DNA of 7,696 bases from JAWLBR01 sp041687495 (GCA_041687495.1 JAWLBR010000115.1:1-7696), one strand, 5' to 3'. Shown: positions 1-6,807, numbered from the stretch's first letter. Notes: a model not told the origin generated them from the sequence alone. Program-made: numbers and translations.

Positions 1-2
1 AT

Positions 3-121
3 CACCGCAAGTTCCAGTTTCTGTGATCGGCTCAAGCGGCGACAAAAGCTATCTTATCACGCCTTAGCCGCCACCGCAAGTTCCAGTTTCTGTTACCGAC
101 TCAAGCGGCGACAAATGCTAT
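3..121. repeat. Two tandem copies of a 50-bp repeat, period 69 bp
   Basis: Copy 1 is 3-52 and copy 2 is 72-121. By eye they match at 46 of 50 bases, with differences clustered in the middle (gatcgg versus taccga) and one near the end. Both begin caccgcaagttccagtttct and contain ctcaagcggcgacaaa. The 19-bp linker between them is not repeated to the right of copy 2. The left copy starts two bases from the window edge, so the array may continue outside. The period is a multiple of three, and plus-strand frame 1 stays open from base 1 to a TAG at 127-129, so a repeat-containing gene end cannot be excluded. The translation does not look like a known protein, and I treat it as intergenic repeat. 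Confidence 0.75.
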
Positions 122-149
122 ACAAGTAGAGCAGCTCCCTAAGCGGCAG

Positions 150-190
150 GCAGGATATGATCCGCCTTGCCGCACCTGGCAAGATCCTGC
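150..190. other. Imperfect stem-loop in the spacer downstream of yunB
   Basis: An inner 6-bp stem, CTTGCC (166-171) with GGCAAG (178-183) around a 6-nt loop, is stacked on an outer 7-bp stem, GCAGGAT (150-156) with ATCCTGC (184-190). A 9-nt bulge lies on the left side only. No T-run follows on either strand, so it is not a standard intrinsic terminator. Its role is unknown. Confidence 0.45.
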
Positions 191-217
191 GACCTCACCA
201 TTTCCAATTACACGGAT

Positions 218-252
218 AGTCCAGCCTGAGGCCGTTTGCCCCAAGCTGGACT
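218..252 (-). other. Stem-loop just after the yunB stop codon
   Basis: AGTCCAGC (218-225) is perfectly complementary to GCTGGACT (245-252) around a 19-nt loop, beginning about 20 nt past the yunB stop. It sits where a terminator or 3'-protecting hairpin would be expected, but the minus-strand sequence after it (ATCCGTGT) has no U-tract. It may stabilise the 3' end of the yunB transcript or act as a weak terminator; that is inference. Confidence 0.4.
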
Positions 253-272
253 GCGCCAATCTCAGTCACCAT

Positions 273-1004
273 CTAGTTTGTCTTAAACATATGCGGCTGC
301 ATCTGCAGCTCTTGCAGTTCGTCCAGGCTCGGCTTCCAATTCAGATACACTTCAGGCACATCACCGACAATCACCTGTTCCACAACAGGAACTGTACTTG
401 ACACCGGTACTGTGGTTGCCACAAACGGAACCAGAATCTGAATTTTAATGTCAACGTTCATGTACATGGTATAGAGCGTCTGGTTAATCCCTTGCTCTCT
501 AAACTCCACCTGCGGCGTTGTCTCCACGGATCCAATGGGGATGACCCGAACCGGCAGCCTAGGTCCTCTAGCGGCGAGAAACTTAATCCCAGTGATGGCT
601 CCAAACGGGATTCCAATTTCCTCGTTTTTGATAGTATTCAACGAATCCTGTATCTGCCTAGTCATATCTGAGACAATGCGATTGATTTCTCCCCACTCAA
701 AGCTGACGCCCACAATGCGATCTGATCTGTCCCTCTGCAGCAACAATAAGTTGGCTGAGTCGATGTTGTTTGCCATTATCGTCTGCACTGCAACGTTAAT
801 CGCCCTCGTGGCAATGTTCACCGCCCTTTGCTGTGCCCATCCCTCGATGGAAGGCCGCATTCGCAGGTCAACATACCAGACACCGATGGTCGAAAAGGTC
901 ACCATGAAAAAGAGGAACAAGCTTAAGAACATGCGCAGGTGACTGAATCGGCTCTCCCGCGGCGTGGACGAAAAACCCGGTTTGGCGGGATTCCATCTAC
1001 CCAT
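273..1004 (-). CDS. yunB: Sporulation protein YunB
   Basis: A 243-residue protein matching the YunB family, a sporulation protein described in Bacillus as made in the mother cell under sigma-E; its biochemical role is unknown. The N-terminus is basic (residues 1-24), followed by one hydrophobic membrane segment at about 25-45, with the rest presumably outside the cytoplasmic face. The family pattern is visible in the C-terminal half: GIPFGAITG (131-139), GPRLPVRVIPIGSV (147-160), QGINQT (171-176) and VIVGDVPEVY (211-220). Length fits the family. The ATG is preceded by AGGTGGTG at a 7-nt spacing, a good ribosome binding site. The gene lies behind a terminator that closes the upstream PBP gene, and a sigma-E-like promoter fills the gap, so it is probably transcribed alone. 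Nothing looks broken. Confidence 0.93.
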   Translation of the reverse strand: MGRWNPAKPGFSSTPRESRFSHLRMFLSLFLFFMVTFSTIGVWYVDLRMRPSIEGWAQQRAVNIATRAINVAVQTIMANNIDSANLLLLQRDRSDRIVGVSFEWGEINRIVSDMTRQIQDSLNTIKNEEIGIPFGAITGIKFLAARGPRLPVRVIPIGSVETTPQVEFREQGINQTLYTMYMNVDIKIQILVPFVATTVPVSSTVPVVEQVIVGDVPEVYLNWKPSLDELQELQMQPHMFKTN

Positions 1005-1028
1005 CTGGCTTCACCACCTATCATGGTG

Positions 1029-1057
1029 ATCTTATGCTGCACGGGGCACCAACATTT
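1029..1057 (-). promoter_or_regulatory. Candidate sigma-E promoter of yunB
   Basis: On the minus strand AAATGTT (1057-1051) and CATAAGAT (1036-1029) are separated by exactly 14 bp. As I recall it, the sigma-E consensus has a -35 near (G/T)(A/C)ATATT and a -10 near CATACA-T with this spacing; I count 5 of 7 matches at -35 and the full CATA core plus the final T at -10. The start of transcription would fall about 20 nt before the yunB ATG, leaving room for the ribosome binding site. The match agrees with the known sigma-E control of yunB in Bacillus. Confidence 0.5.
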
Positions 1058-1059
1058 CT

Positions 1060-1106
1060 AAAACCAAAAGGAGCTCTCCCATCCACTCAGGGAGGGAAAG
1101 CTCCTT
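1060..1106 (-). terminator. Intrinsic terminator after the PBP gene
   Basis: AAGGAGCT (1068-1075) pairs perfectly with AGCTCCTT (1099-1106). An inner CTCCC/GGGAG stem (1076-1080 with 1090-1094) surrounds a 9-nt loop, with a 4-nt bulge at 1095-1098. On the minus strand the hairpin is followed by TTTTGGTTTT. It begins 7 bp past the PBP stop codon and separates that gene from yunB. Confidence 0.9.
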
Positions 1107-1112
1107 ACCTAA

Positions 1113-3299
1113 CTAAACATCGCCATCCAAGTATCTGTAGTATCCGTCGGGCAGCTCTTCCCCCTGTGGGGTAGTCTCTGATGGCACCGTGCTCTCAGGG
1201 GGATCCAAGGAAGCCGGTGGCCTGATGTCAGGCTCTCCGTTCAAGACTTTATCCCAAAGACCCTTGAGAAAATCCTTGGCCCGCTCTAACCCCTTCGACA
1301 TCCGAGGCGACAATTCGGTTGGTTCAGTACCGGCGATAAATGCCTCGTAGCGCAGTTCGCTGTCAGGGATTCCTGCATCCTTCTTAGCCAGCAGTCCTGT
1401 CTCTGTGTCAATGAGGATTCCCTCGACCAGACCATCAGGTTTTGGGAAGTTGCGCACAGGCTGATCTGCCACTATCTCTTTCATATACTTGCCCCAGATG
1501 GCAGCTGCATTCCAGCTACCATACCTGACACCTTTGTAGACCATCTGGCTCGACTGATTGTCGTTACCAAGCCACACTGCCGTTACCAAGTCAGGAGTGT
1601 AACCTACAAACCACCCATTGGTGTAATCCTGGGAAGTACCAGTCTTTCCTGCCGCCGGGCGGCCGATATTAGCAGCCTTAGCCGTACCACGCTCGATTAC
1701 GCCCCGCAAGAGATCAGTCATCAAGTAGGCTACTTCCTCACTAAGAACCACCGATTTGCGGGGGCGATTATCTTCCAGTACAGTTCCATCAGCTTCGGTT
1801 ACTTTGCGAATCGCAATCGGTTCGACCCTAATCCCTTGATTCGCCAGCACTCCATATGCTGAAGCCAGCTCTAGCGGCGAAACCCCTTTGGTCAGGCCTC
1901 CCAAGGCCATCGGGGCCAACCCAACGTCATTTTTGGAGCCGGACTCAACCAAGGAAGAGATCCCCATGCGTTTGGTGAGACTCATGACATCCTTTATTCC
2001 AACCTGCTCAAGAACCTTAACGGCCACCACGTTCGTAGATAGCTCGACGGCTTCTCGCACCGTAATCGGACCTTGATAGTCATTATGATAATTTCGTACA
2101 TTCCACACCTGACCCGACGGCAGCGTGTACTGCAGTGGTTCATCGACGATCACGGTCGCCGGCGTAAAGCCCTTTTCTAAGGCTACTGTGTACACAAAGG
2201 GCTTCATGGCAGAACCGGGCTGACGCAGAGCATAGACAGCGCGATTGAACTTATCTTTTTCCTCGCCGCGCCCTCCAACCATCGCCTTGATTTCGCCATT
2301 ATGCGGGTCAAGGGTGACAATTGCTCCCTGCGGCTGCGTGATTCCCCTGCCATCTGTCTCGCCAGCTGGTAGGCCCTCCAGCAGTAATCGCTCAGCCCGT
2401 CTTTGCATCTCCCGATCAATAGTAGTGTAGATCCTTAGGCCACCAGCCAAGACCTTCTCTTCACCATAGCGCTCAATCAATTCGGCAATGACATACTCGA
2501 TAAAATACGTAGCTATCTTTTCTCGGGGCTTTTGGCTTACCACCTCAATGGGAGTTTCCTTAGCTTCGCTGTACTCAGCAGCCGTAATATAACCCAGATC
2601 AAACATGCGATACAGCACCGCATCCCGGCGCCGTTTGGCCGCCGCCGCATCGATGAACGGAGAGTAGTAACCGGGCCCCTTAGGGACCCCCGCCAACAGA
2701 GCTGCCTCGGGTAAACTCAGCTCCCACACATGCTTGCCAAAATATGTCTCTGCCGCGGCTTCTACGCCGTATGCTCCATGACCGAAATAGATCTCGTTGA
2801 GATATTTCTCTAGAATCTCGTCCTTGGAGTACTTCCGCTCAATTTGAATCGCCCACAGCAGTTCCTGCAGCTTCCTAGACCACTTGCGGTCATGGGTCAG
2901 AAAAGCATTCTTAGCCAACTGCTGCGTAATGGTGCTTCCACCCTCTAAAATCGCGCCCCCCTTGATATCGGCCACCAAGGCGCCCCCGATTCGAATCACG
3001 TCGAAACCGTGATGCTGATAAAACCGGTGGTCTTCGATGGACACGATGGCATGTCGCATATATGCTGGGATCTGGTTAATAGTCACCGGAACCCGATTCT
3101 GCTTCCACAGTCTAGTCAAAACCTCGCCATCGGCATCATAGATGTAGGTGGTTAGCATTGGGTCAAAGGTTACCTGATCCAGCGTGGGTGCAGACTTCAG
3201 ATATCCGCCGACCGCCCCTAAGCTAGCGCCAAACAAGACAAAGAACAAGAAGATAAAAGTGTATAAAACCCAGCGTCGACGTCTGCGCTCTTTCGCCAC
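1113..3299 (-). CDS. Bifunctional class A penicillin-binding protein (PBP1A family)
   Basis: Polymerises lipid II into glycan strands and cross-links the stem peptides outside the membrane. Numbering here is from the ATG at 3332; subtract 11 for the preferred start. A basic stretch (14-20) precedes one membrane segment (about 21-44). The GT51 glycosyltransferase domain follows, with EDHRFYQHHG (100-109, catalytic Glu100), GGSTITQQLAKN (131-142) and the KDEILEKYLNEIYFG region (170-184). The transpeptidase domain has SAMK (Ser374-Lys377), STN (432-434) and KTGTS (563-567), all intact. The tail after about 690 is rich in Pro, Glu and Ser. The GTG at 3297-3299 is preferred because AAGGAG lies 8 nt before it; an in-frame ATG at 3332 has a poorer site and would add 11 residues, giving 739. 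Family members include general and spore-wall synthases, and I cannot assign one, so no symbol is given. Confidence 0.95.
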   Translation of the reverse strand: MAKERRRRRWVLYTFIFLFFVLFGASLGAVGGYLKSAPTLDQVTFDPMLTTYIYDADGEVLTRLWKQNRVPVTINQIPAYMRHAIVSIEDHRFYQHHGFDVIRIGGALVADIKGGAILEGGSTITQQLAKNAFLTHDRKWSRKLQELLWAIQIERKYSKDEILEKYLNEIYFGHGAYGVEAAAETYFGKHVWELSLPEAALLAGVPKGPGYYSPFIDAAAAKRRRDAVLYRMFDLGYITAAEYSEAKETPIEVVSQKPREKIATYFIEYVIAELIERYGEEKVLAGGLRIYTTIDREMQRRAERLLLEGLPAGETDGRGITQPQGAIVTLDPHNGEIKAMVGGRGEEKDKFNRAVYALRQPGSAMKPFVYTVALEKGFTPATVIVDEPLQYTLPSGQVWNVRNYHNDYQGPITVREAVELSTNVVAVKVLEQVGIKDVMSLTKRMGISSLVESGSKNDVGLAPMALGGLTKGVSPLELASAYGVLANQGIRVEPIAIRKVTEADGTVLEDNRPRKSVVLSEEVAYLMTDLLRGVIERGTAKAANIGRPAAGKTGTSQDYTNGWFVGYTPDLVTAVWLGNDNQSSQMVYKGVRYGSWNAAAIWGKYMKEIVADQPVRNFPKPDGLVEGILIDTETGLLAKKDAGIPDSELRYEAFIAGTEPTELSPRMSKGLERAKDFLKGLWDKVLNGEPDIRPPASLDPPESTVPSETTPQGEELPDGYYRYLDGDV

Positions 3300-3307
3300 G
3301 GTGCTCT

Positions 3308-3313
3308 CTCCTT
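3308..3313 (-). promoter_or_regulatory. Ribosome binding site deciding the PBP start
   Basis: Minus-strand AAGGAG, inside the purine run GGGGGAAGGAGAGAG, lies 8 nt upstream of the GTG at 3297-3299. The ATG at 3330-3332 has only a TAGGG three bases away and a more distant GGGAAG. The stronger signal lies inside the longer reading frame, favouring the GTG start. Confidence 0.65.
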
Positions 3314-3480
3314 CCCCCACGAAATGAACCATATCCCTAGTTACTTCCCGCTTCAGGAGGCCCGTTCCTTTTGCTAACCGCCAAAACTTATCCCCTGAGC
3401 TGGAAAAACCAGGCCTGCCGTCTGTACCTTGAATTATGGCAGCTATGGCAGCAGGACTGGTACTAAGGTAGCAAGTCTGG

Positions 3481-5880
3481 TTATTGCGCCAGTTCGACCA
3501 CGGTTACACCGTCACCCCCGTCGGCAGGAGGTGCTAAGTAATGGGTTCGGACCAACTTGTGACCATCGAGAAGATCACGAATGGCACTACGCAGTGCCCC
3601 AGTACCTTTACCGTGGATGATCCGGCACTTCTCCATCCCCGCGAGGAACAGGTCATCCAAGTACTTGTCTGTCCGTCCCAAAGCTTCCTCCACAGTAGCT
3701 CCTCGCAAGTCCAGCTCCAGAGACACCCTCTCGGTCTTGCTGCTTCTAAGTCCCGTGTAATCGCGAGCAGCAGAATGCGTTCGAGCCGGTGTTGTACCCC
3801 CTGATTTGACTTCAAGATCGTCGGCTCGGACAGTGACCTTCATCGGCCCAATTTGGACATAGACTCCGCCTGACCCATCAATTTGAAGAACTTCGCCGAC
3901 TTGATTCAGCGAACGGACTGTGACGCGTTGGCCGACAGCCAAGGCTGCAGTCCGCTTCGTCCTCGGCGTCGGTGCAGTCTTTTTGACTTCCGGTGTCTCT
4001 GCTTGCTGCAGTTCACTCCTAGCCTCCACCAAAAGATCCCGTACTGCTTTGGCCTCGTCTGTACTGTCATCGGCACCCACACCCTCAGACTGCGAGGCCA
4101 GGAGTTTGCGCAAACGGCCTAAAGACTCATCTGCCAACTGCTTTGCCTCTTGAATGATGGCTTGTGCCTCAGCGTTAGCCTTCTGCAAAATCTCTTCCTG
4201 TTCCTTATTCACCAGCGCAAGTTTCTGCTCGTATGATTGTTTCAAAGCCTCCATGTCCCGGCGCAGCCTTTCGGCTTCTGTTCTATCCTGCTCAGACTCG
4301 CGGTGGTTTTGCTCCAGCTGGATGATCAAGTCTTCCACCCGTATGTCATCACCACTCATGAAAGCCTTTGCCAACTCAATGATCGGCGTCGGTAGTCCCA
4401 GTCTCTGGGAAATGGCAAATGCGTTACTGCGGCCCGGAACTCCGATCAACAACCGATACGTTGGGCGCAACGTTTCAACATTGAACTCCACCGAGGCATT
4501 AACTAGCCCCTCTTGCGTATGGGCGAAGGTCTTCAGCTCGCTGTAGTGGGTGGTAGCAACTGTTCGCACCTCCCGCTCATGCAGAGTCGACAAAATCGCC
4601 ATAGCCAAGCACGCACCTTCAGTGGGATCGGTTCCGGCTCCCAGTTCATCAAACAGGACCAGTGAGTTGGGCGTGACTGCGCCCATAATCTCCACAATGT
4701 TGGTCATATGTGAAGAGAAAGTGCTCAGGCTTTGTTCAATACTCTGCTCATCACCAATATCGGCGAAAACCGAGTCAAACACCGCCAACTCTGTACCATC
4801 TCCAGCTGGGACGTGAAGACCCGACTGCGCCATCAAGGTCAGCAGACCTATCGTCTTGAGAGCAACGGTCTTACCTCCAGTGTTGGGACCGGTGATTACT
4901 AAAGTGGTAGCTTCTTTCCCCAGCCACAGATCCAAAGGCACCACGTCGCCAGTTAGCAGCGGATGCCTCCCCCTGACAATGTTAAGGTAACCTTGGTCGT
5001 TCAATTGTGGACAGGTAGCCTTAAGACTGTGGGCAAAGCGCGCCTTGGCCACGATGAAATCCACACGACCGGACAACTCCAAGCTGTACACGATCTCTCG
5101 ACTGCGTCCGCTAACCAACCCAGTGAGCTGCTGGAGAATGCGAAAAACTTCATCCTGCTCATCAGACTCCAACTGTCGAATCCTGTTGTTTAGTTCCACC
5201 ACAGCCGCCGGCTCAATAAACAGCGTTGCCCCTGAACCCGACTGGTCGTGGACAATGCCGGGCATGGCCGCCTTATGTTCAGCCTTTACCGGGACCACGT
5301 ACCGACCATTGCGCATGGTAACAATAGTCTCCTGCAGAACCCTCTGATACGACTGGCTGCGGACAATGGAGTCGAGTTTCTCCCGCACTCTATGTTGCAG
5401 AGTGCGAATTTGGCTGCGGATCCGGGCCAGTTCTGTACTGGCGCGGTCCAAGACCTCACCTTCTTCTCCGATACAGCGCTCGATTTCACGTTCAATCTCG
5501 GAGAATGACTCTATTCGTGAACCCAGGTCGTACAAAACGGGAAAACCCTCAGCCTTGACCTTCAGGAACTGAGATAAGCGCCTGATCCCATACAAACAGT
5601 TTCCGATCTTCATTAGCTCCGGCGGAGCTAGGACTGAACCCACGTCAGCTTTGCGAACCTCACCCGTGACATCGGACAGCCCACCCAGCGGTACTGAGCC
5701 TTCCCGATCCAGCAGAGCGGCTGCTTGAGTGGTCTCTTCGATCCGCTCCTGCACCACCTCAAGCCGACTGGAGGGTTCAAGCCAGCGAACTCGTTCCTTA
5801 CCCAGACTAAACGCTGTATATTCAGTCAGCATAGTCTTGATCTTATCGTATTCCAGCACTCTTAGGGTGCGTTGATTCAT
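3481..5880 (-). CDS. mutS2: MutS2 (MutSB), MutS-family ATPase with Smr domain
   Basis: A complete 799-residue MutS2. The family lacks the mismatch-recognition domain of MutS. It is linked to suppression of homologous recombination in some bacteria and, in Bacillus subtilis, to handling collided ribosomes. In order: the N-terminal helical core and clamp (about 1-300, including the family stretch GRYVVPVKAEHK at 192-203 and SGSGATLFIEP at 214-224); the ATPase, with Walker A GPNTGGKT (331-338), signature STFSSHM (386-392), Walker B LVLFDE (407-412) and ATTHY (442-446); a charged coiled coil (about 515-595); a linker; a KOW-like beta segment (about 648-690); and a C-terminal Smr domain (about 718-799) with LDLRG (723-727) and HGKGTG (756-761). 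Length and motifs are normal. The ATG follows GGGAGGG at 7 nt. The gene sits just after an intrinsic terminator, so expression may depend on read-through. Confidence 0.97.
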   Translation of the reverse strand: MNQRTLRVLEYDKIKTMLTEYTAFSLGKERVRWLEPSSRLEVVQERIEETTQAAALLDREGSVPLGGLSDVTGEVRKADVGSVLAPPELMKIGNCLYGIRRLSQFLKVKAEGFPVLYDLGSRIESFSEIEREIERCIGEEGEVLDRASTELARIRSQIRTLQHRVREKLDSIVRSQSYQRVLQETIVTMRNGRYVVPVKAEHKAAMPGIVHDQSGSGATLFIEPAAVVELNNRIRQLESDEQDEVFRILQQLTGLVSGRSREIVYSLELSGRVDFIVAKARFAHSLKATCPQLNDQGYLNIVRGRHPLLTGDVVPLDLWLGKEATTLVITGPNTGGKTVALKTIGLLTLMAQSGLHVPAGDGTELAVFDSVFADIGDEQSIEQSLSTFSSHMTNIVEIMGAVTPNSLVLFDELGAGTDPTEGACLAMAILSTLHEREVRTVATTHYSELKTFAHTQEGLVNASVEFNVETLRPTYRLLIGVPGRSNAFAISQRLGLPTPIIELAKAFMSGDDIRVEDLIIQLEQNHRESEQDRTEAERLRRDMEALKQSYEQKLALVNKEQEEILQKANAEAQAIIQEAKQLADESLGRLRKLLASQSEGVGADDSTDEAKAVRDLLVEARSELQQAETPEVKKTAPTPRTKRTAALAVGQRVTVRSLNQVGEVLQIDGSGGVYVQIGPMKVTVRADDLEVKSGGTTPARTHSAARDYTGLRSSKTERVSLELDLRGATVEEALGRTDKYLDDLFLAGMEKCRIIHGKGTGALRSAIRDLLDGHKLVRTHYLAPPADGGDGVTVVELAQ

Positions 5881-5901
5881 CTTCTTACCCTCCCAACCAA
5901 C

Positions 5902-5933
5902 AGAAAAAGAAGCACCACTGTCCGGTGCTTCTT
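5902..5933 (-). terminator. Strong intrinsic terminator just before mutS2
   Basis: A perfect 10-bp stem, AAGAAGCACC (5907-5916) with GGTGCTTCTT (5924-5933) around a 7-nt loop, is followed on the minus strand by TTTTT and C. It ends about 21 nt before the mutS2 ATG, leaving space only for the ribosome binding site. It could simply end the amidase transcript, but its position makes it a barrier to mutS2 unless mutS2 has a promoter inside the hairpin (none is recognisable). Hence it is a candidate attenuator. Confidence 0.9.
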
Positions 5934-6048
5934 ATCTCTTCATTTCAGAAAGCAGCGTCCGGGCTGCATCCAAGTTTTCTCTATCCAGGCTGCATCTTCC
6001 TGCTTTTTCACCAGACAGCCGGTTGCAAAAGCCGGGGACGCTTTCGAG
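5934..6048 (-). promoter_or_regulatory. Candidate structured leader RNA (attenuator or riboswitch-like) of mutS2
   Basis: On the minus strand, GAAAGCGTCC (6045-6036) pairs with GGACG...CTTTC (5960-5948) with a 3-nt bulge, giving a stem that encloses about 75 nt. Inside, GCTTTT (6032-6027) pairs with AAAAGC (6007-6002), and within that ACCGG (6023-6019) pairs with CTGGT (6014-6010, one G-U), giving a tidy two-part hairpin. The segment CTGTCTGGTG (6018-6009) can instead pair with CACCGGACAG (5927-5918) in the terminator's 5' arm and loop, with one G-U pair, which would block the terminator. The 3' half carries a 13-nt direct repeat. I looked for the T-box sequence UGGNACC and for the core sequences of SAM, TPP, FMN, cobalamin, glycine, lysine and cyclic-di-GMP riboswitches and recognised none. 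The class is unknown; the folding is by eye. Confidence 0.45.
5958..5996. repeat. 13-bp direct repeat in the mutS2 leader
   Basis: TCCGGGCTGCATC (5958-5970) and TCCAGGCTGCATC (5984-5996) differ at one base and start 26 bp apart. On the minus strand each reads GATGCAGCC-GGA, so each includes an ATG followed by the codons for Gln, Pro and Gly. Confidence 0.7.
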
Positions 6049-6054
6049 CCGAGG

Positions 6055-6083
6055 TATATATCAATTGGCAAAGTACTGCTCCA
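6055..6083 (-). promoter_or_regulatory. Candidate promoter for the mutS2 leader, overlapping the amidase stop codon
   Basis: On the minus strand the amidase stop TGA (6063-6061) runs straight into TATATA (6060-6055), forming an extended -10 element of TGnTATAAT type. A weak -35, TGGAGC (6083-6078, 3 of 6), lies 17 bp upstream. Transcription would start near 6048, a few bases before the first arm of the leader stem at 6045. That agreement is the main support; the -35 is poor. Confidence 0.35.
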
Positions 6084-6807
6084 GACCATAGTAGATGCCC
6101 CGAGCCGCCTTCTCCTGGTATTCATGCGCAGCCAGTAGTTGGGCCTCCTGCGAATTGCTCACAAACCCGACCTCAACCAAAACTGCTGGCATCTGCGTAC
6201 TGCGCAGCACATAAAAGTCGCCATGTTTCGTCCCTAGGCTAGGGGCGCTGGTTTGCCCAATCAGATGTCCTTGAATGCTATCTGCCAGCCTCTTGCCCCC
6301 GTTTGTGTAGTAATATGTCTCAGCACCACGAATACTGGAGTCCTTATGCCAGTTGGCATGGATACTGACAAAGACGTCTCCCCCTGTCGAATTAGCAGTC
6401 TTCGCCCGAGCTGTCAGCTGGGATAGGCGTCCAAACCCAGGATCATAATCCCCCGTTCTAGTCATGACGACCTTAGCCCCAGCATACTCAAGCATCGCCT
6501 GCAAATCGTGGGCTATACCTAGTACAACGTCTTTTTCTGCCTTCGGTCCAATGCCAACAGCTCCAGGATTCGTTCCTCCATGACCAGGGTCAAGAATAAT
6601 AGTCTTTCCAGCCACATTGCCCCGAAGGCGATCTATGTCGCCCAAAGACACTTCAACCGGTGCCGATGAACCAGAAGGCTCGGCGATGCGTTCCACCGGT
6701 TCCTGACTACCTCCACTGCCCGAAAAAAGGTATATGGCCAGCATCACCAGTGACGCGACCACGTTGGCCTGCAGGGAAATGCCCCTACGACCCCTGAACA
6801 TGAACAT
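6061..6807 (-). CDS. N-acetylmuramoyl-L-alanine amidase, Amidase_3, CwlD-like
   Basis: A zinc amidase that cuts the bond between N-acetylmuramic acid and L-alanine. Numbering is from the outermost ATG at 6813; subtract 2 for the preferred start. A hydrophobic anchor (about 15-32) is followed by a linker (33-68) rich in Ser, Gly, Glu and Pro. The catalytic domain (about 69-250) keeps DPGHGG (zinc ligand His78), Glu93 in KAEKDVVL, SIHAN (His152) and VEVGFVSN (catalytic Glu214). Size, single anchor and bare catalytic domain without cell-wall-binding repeats resemble CwlD, which helps make muramic delta-lactam in the spore cortex. The nearby yunB fits this, but I cannot exclude a vegetative amidase, so no symbol is given. 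Three ATGs occur within five codons; the second (6805-6807) is best spaced from the ribosome binding site. It has its own candidate promoter. Confidence 0.92.
   Translation of the reverse strand: MFMFRGRRGISLQANVVASLVMLAIYLFSGSGGSQEPVERIAEPSGSSAPVEVSLGDIDRLRGNVAGKTIILDPGHGGTNPGAVGIGPKAEKDVVLGIAHDLQAMLEYAGAKVVMTRTGDYDPGFGRLSQLTARAKTANSTGGDVFVSIHANWHKDSSIRGAETYYYTNGGKRLADSIQGHLIGQTSAPSLGTKHGDFYVLRSTQMPAVLVEVGFVSNSQEAQLLAAHEYQEKAARGIYYGLEQYFAN

Noticed and set aside
3..121. CRISPR array
   Set aside because: The repeat is longer than usual CRISPR repeats, there are only two copies, the 19-bp linker is too short for a spacer, and no cas genes are present.
535..942. 135-codon plus-strand frame inside yunB
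   Set aside because: It lies antisense within a well-supported gene and shows no recognisable domain; a shadow frame.
3435..3452. Tandem 9-mer tatggcagc twice between mutS2 and the PBP gene, and a nearby CTGG/CCAG hairpin
   Set aside because: A single short duplication and a 4-bp stem are within chance, and neither makes a convincing terminator or operator.
3541..4546. Several overlapping plus-strand frames antisense to the mutS2 3' half
   Set aside because: They mirror MutS2 codons, overlap each other in different frames, and have no family features.
3481..5880. Mismatch-repair MutS instead of MutS2
   Set aside because: The N-terminal mismatch-recognition domain is absent, while the coiled coil after the ATPase and the C-terminal Smr domain are specific to MutS2.
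5881..6060. T-box or other known riboswitch in the mutS2 leader
   Set aside because: I found no UGGNACC T-box sequence and none of the conserved cores of the common riboswitches I can recall, so I leave the leader unclassified. A covariance-model search could overturn this.
5940..6125. 61-codon minus-strand frame across the amidase end and the mutS2 leader
   Set aside because: Half of it overlaps the amidase gene in another frame, its product resembles nothing I know, and the rest coincides with the foldable leader.
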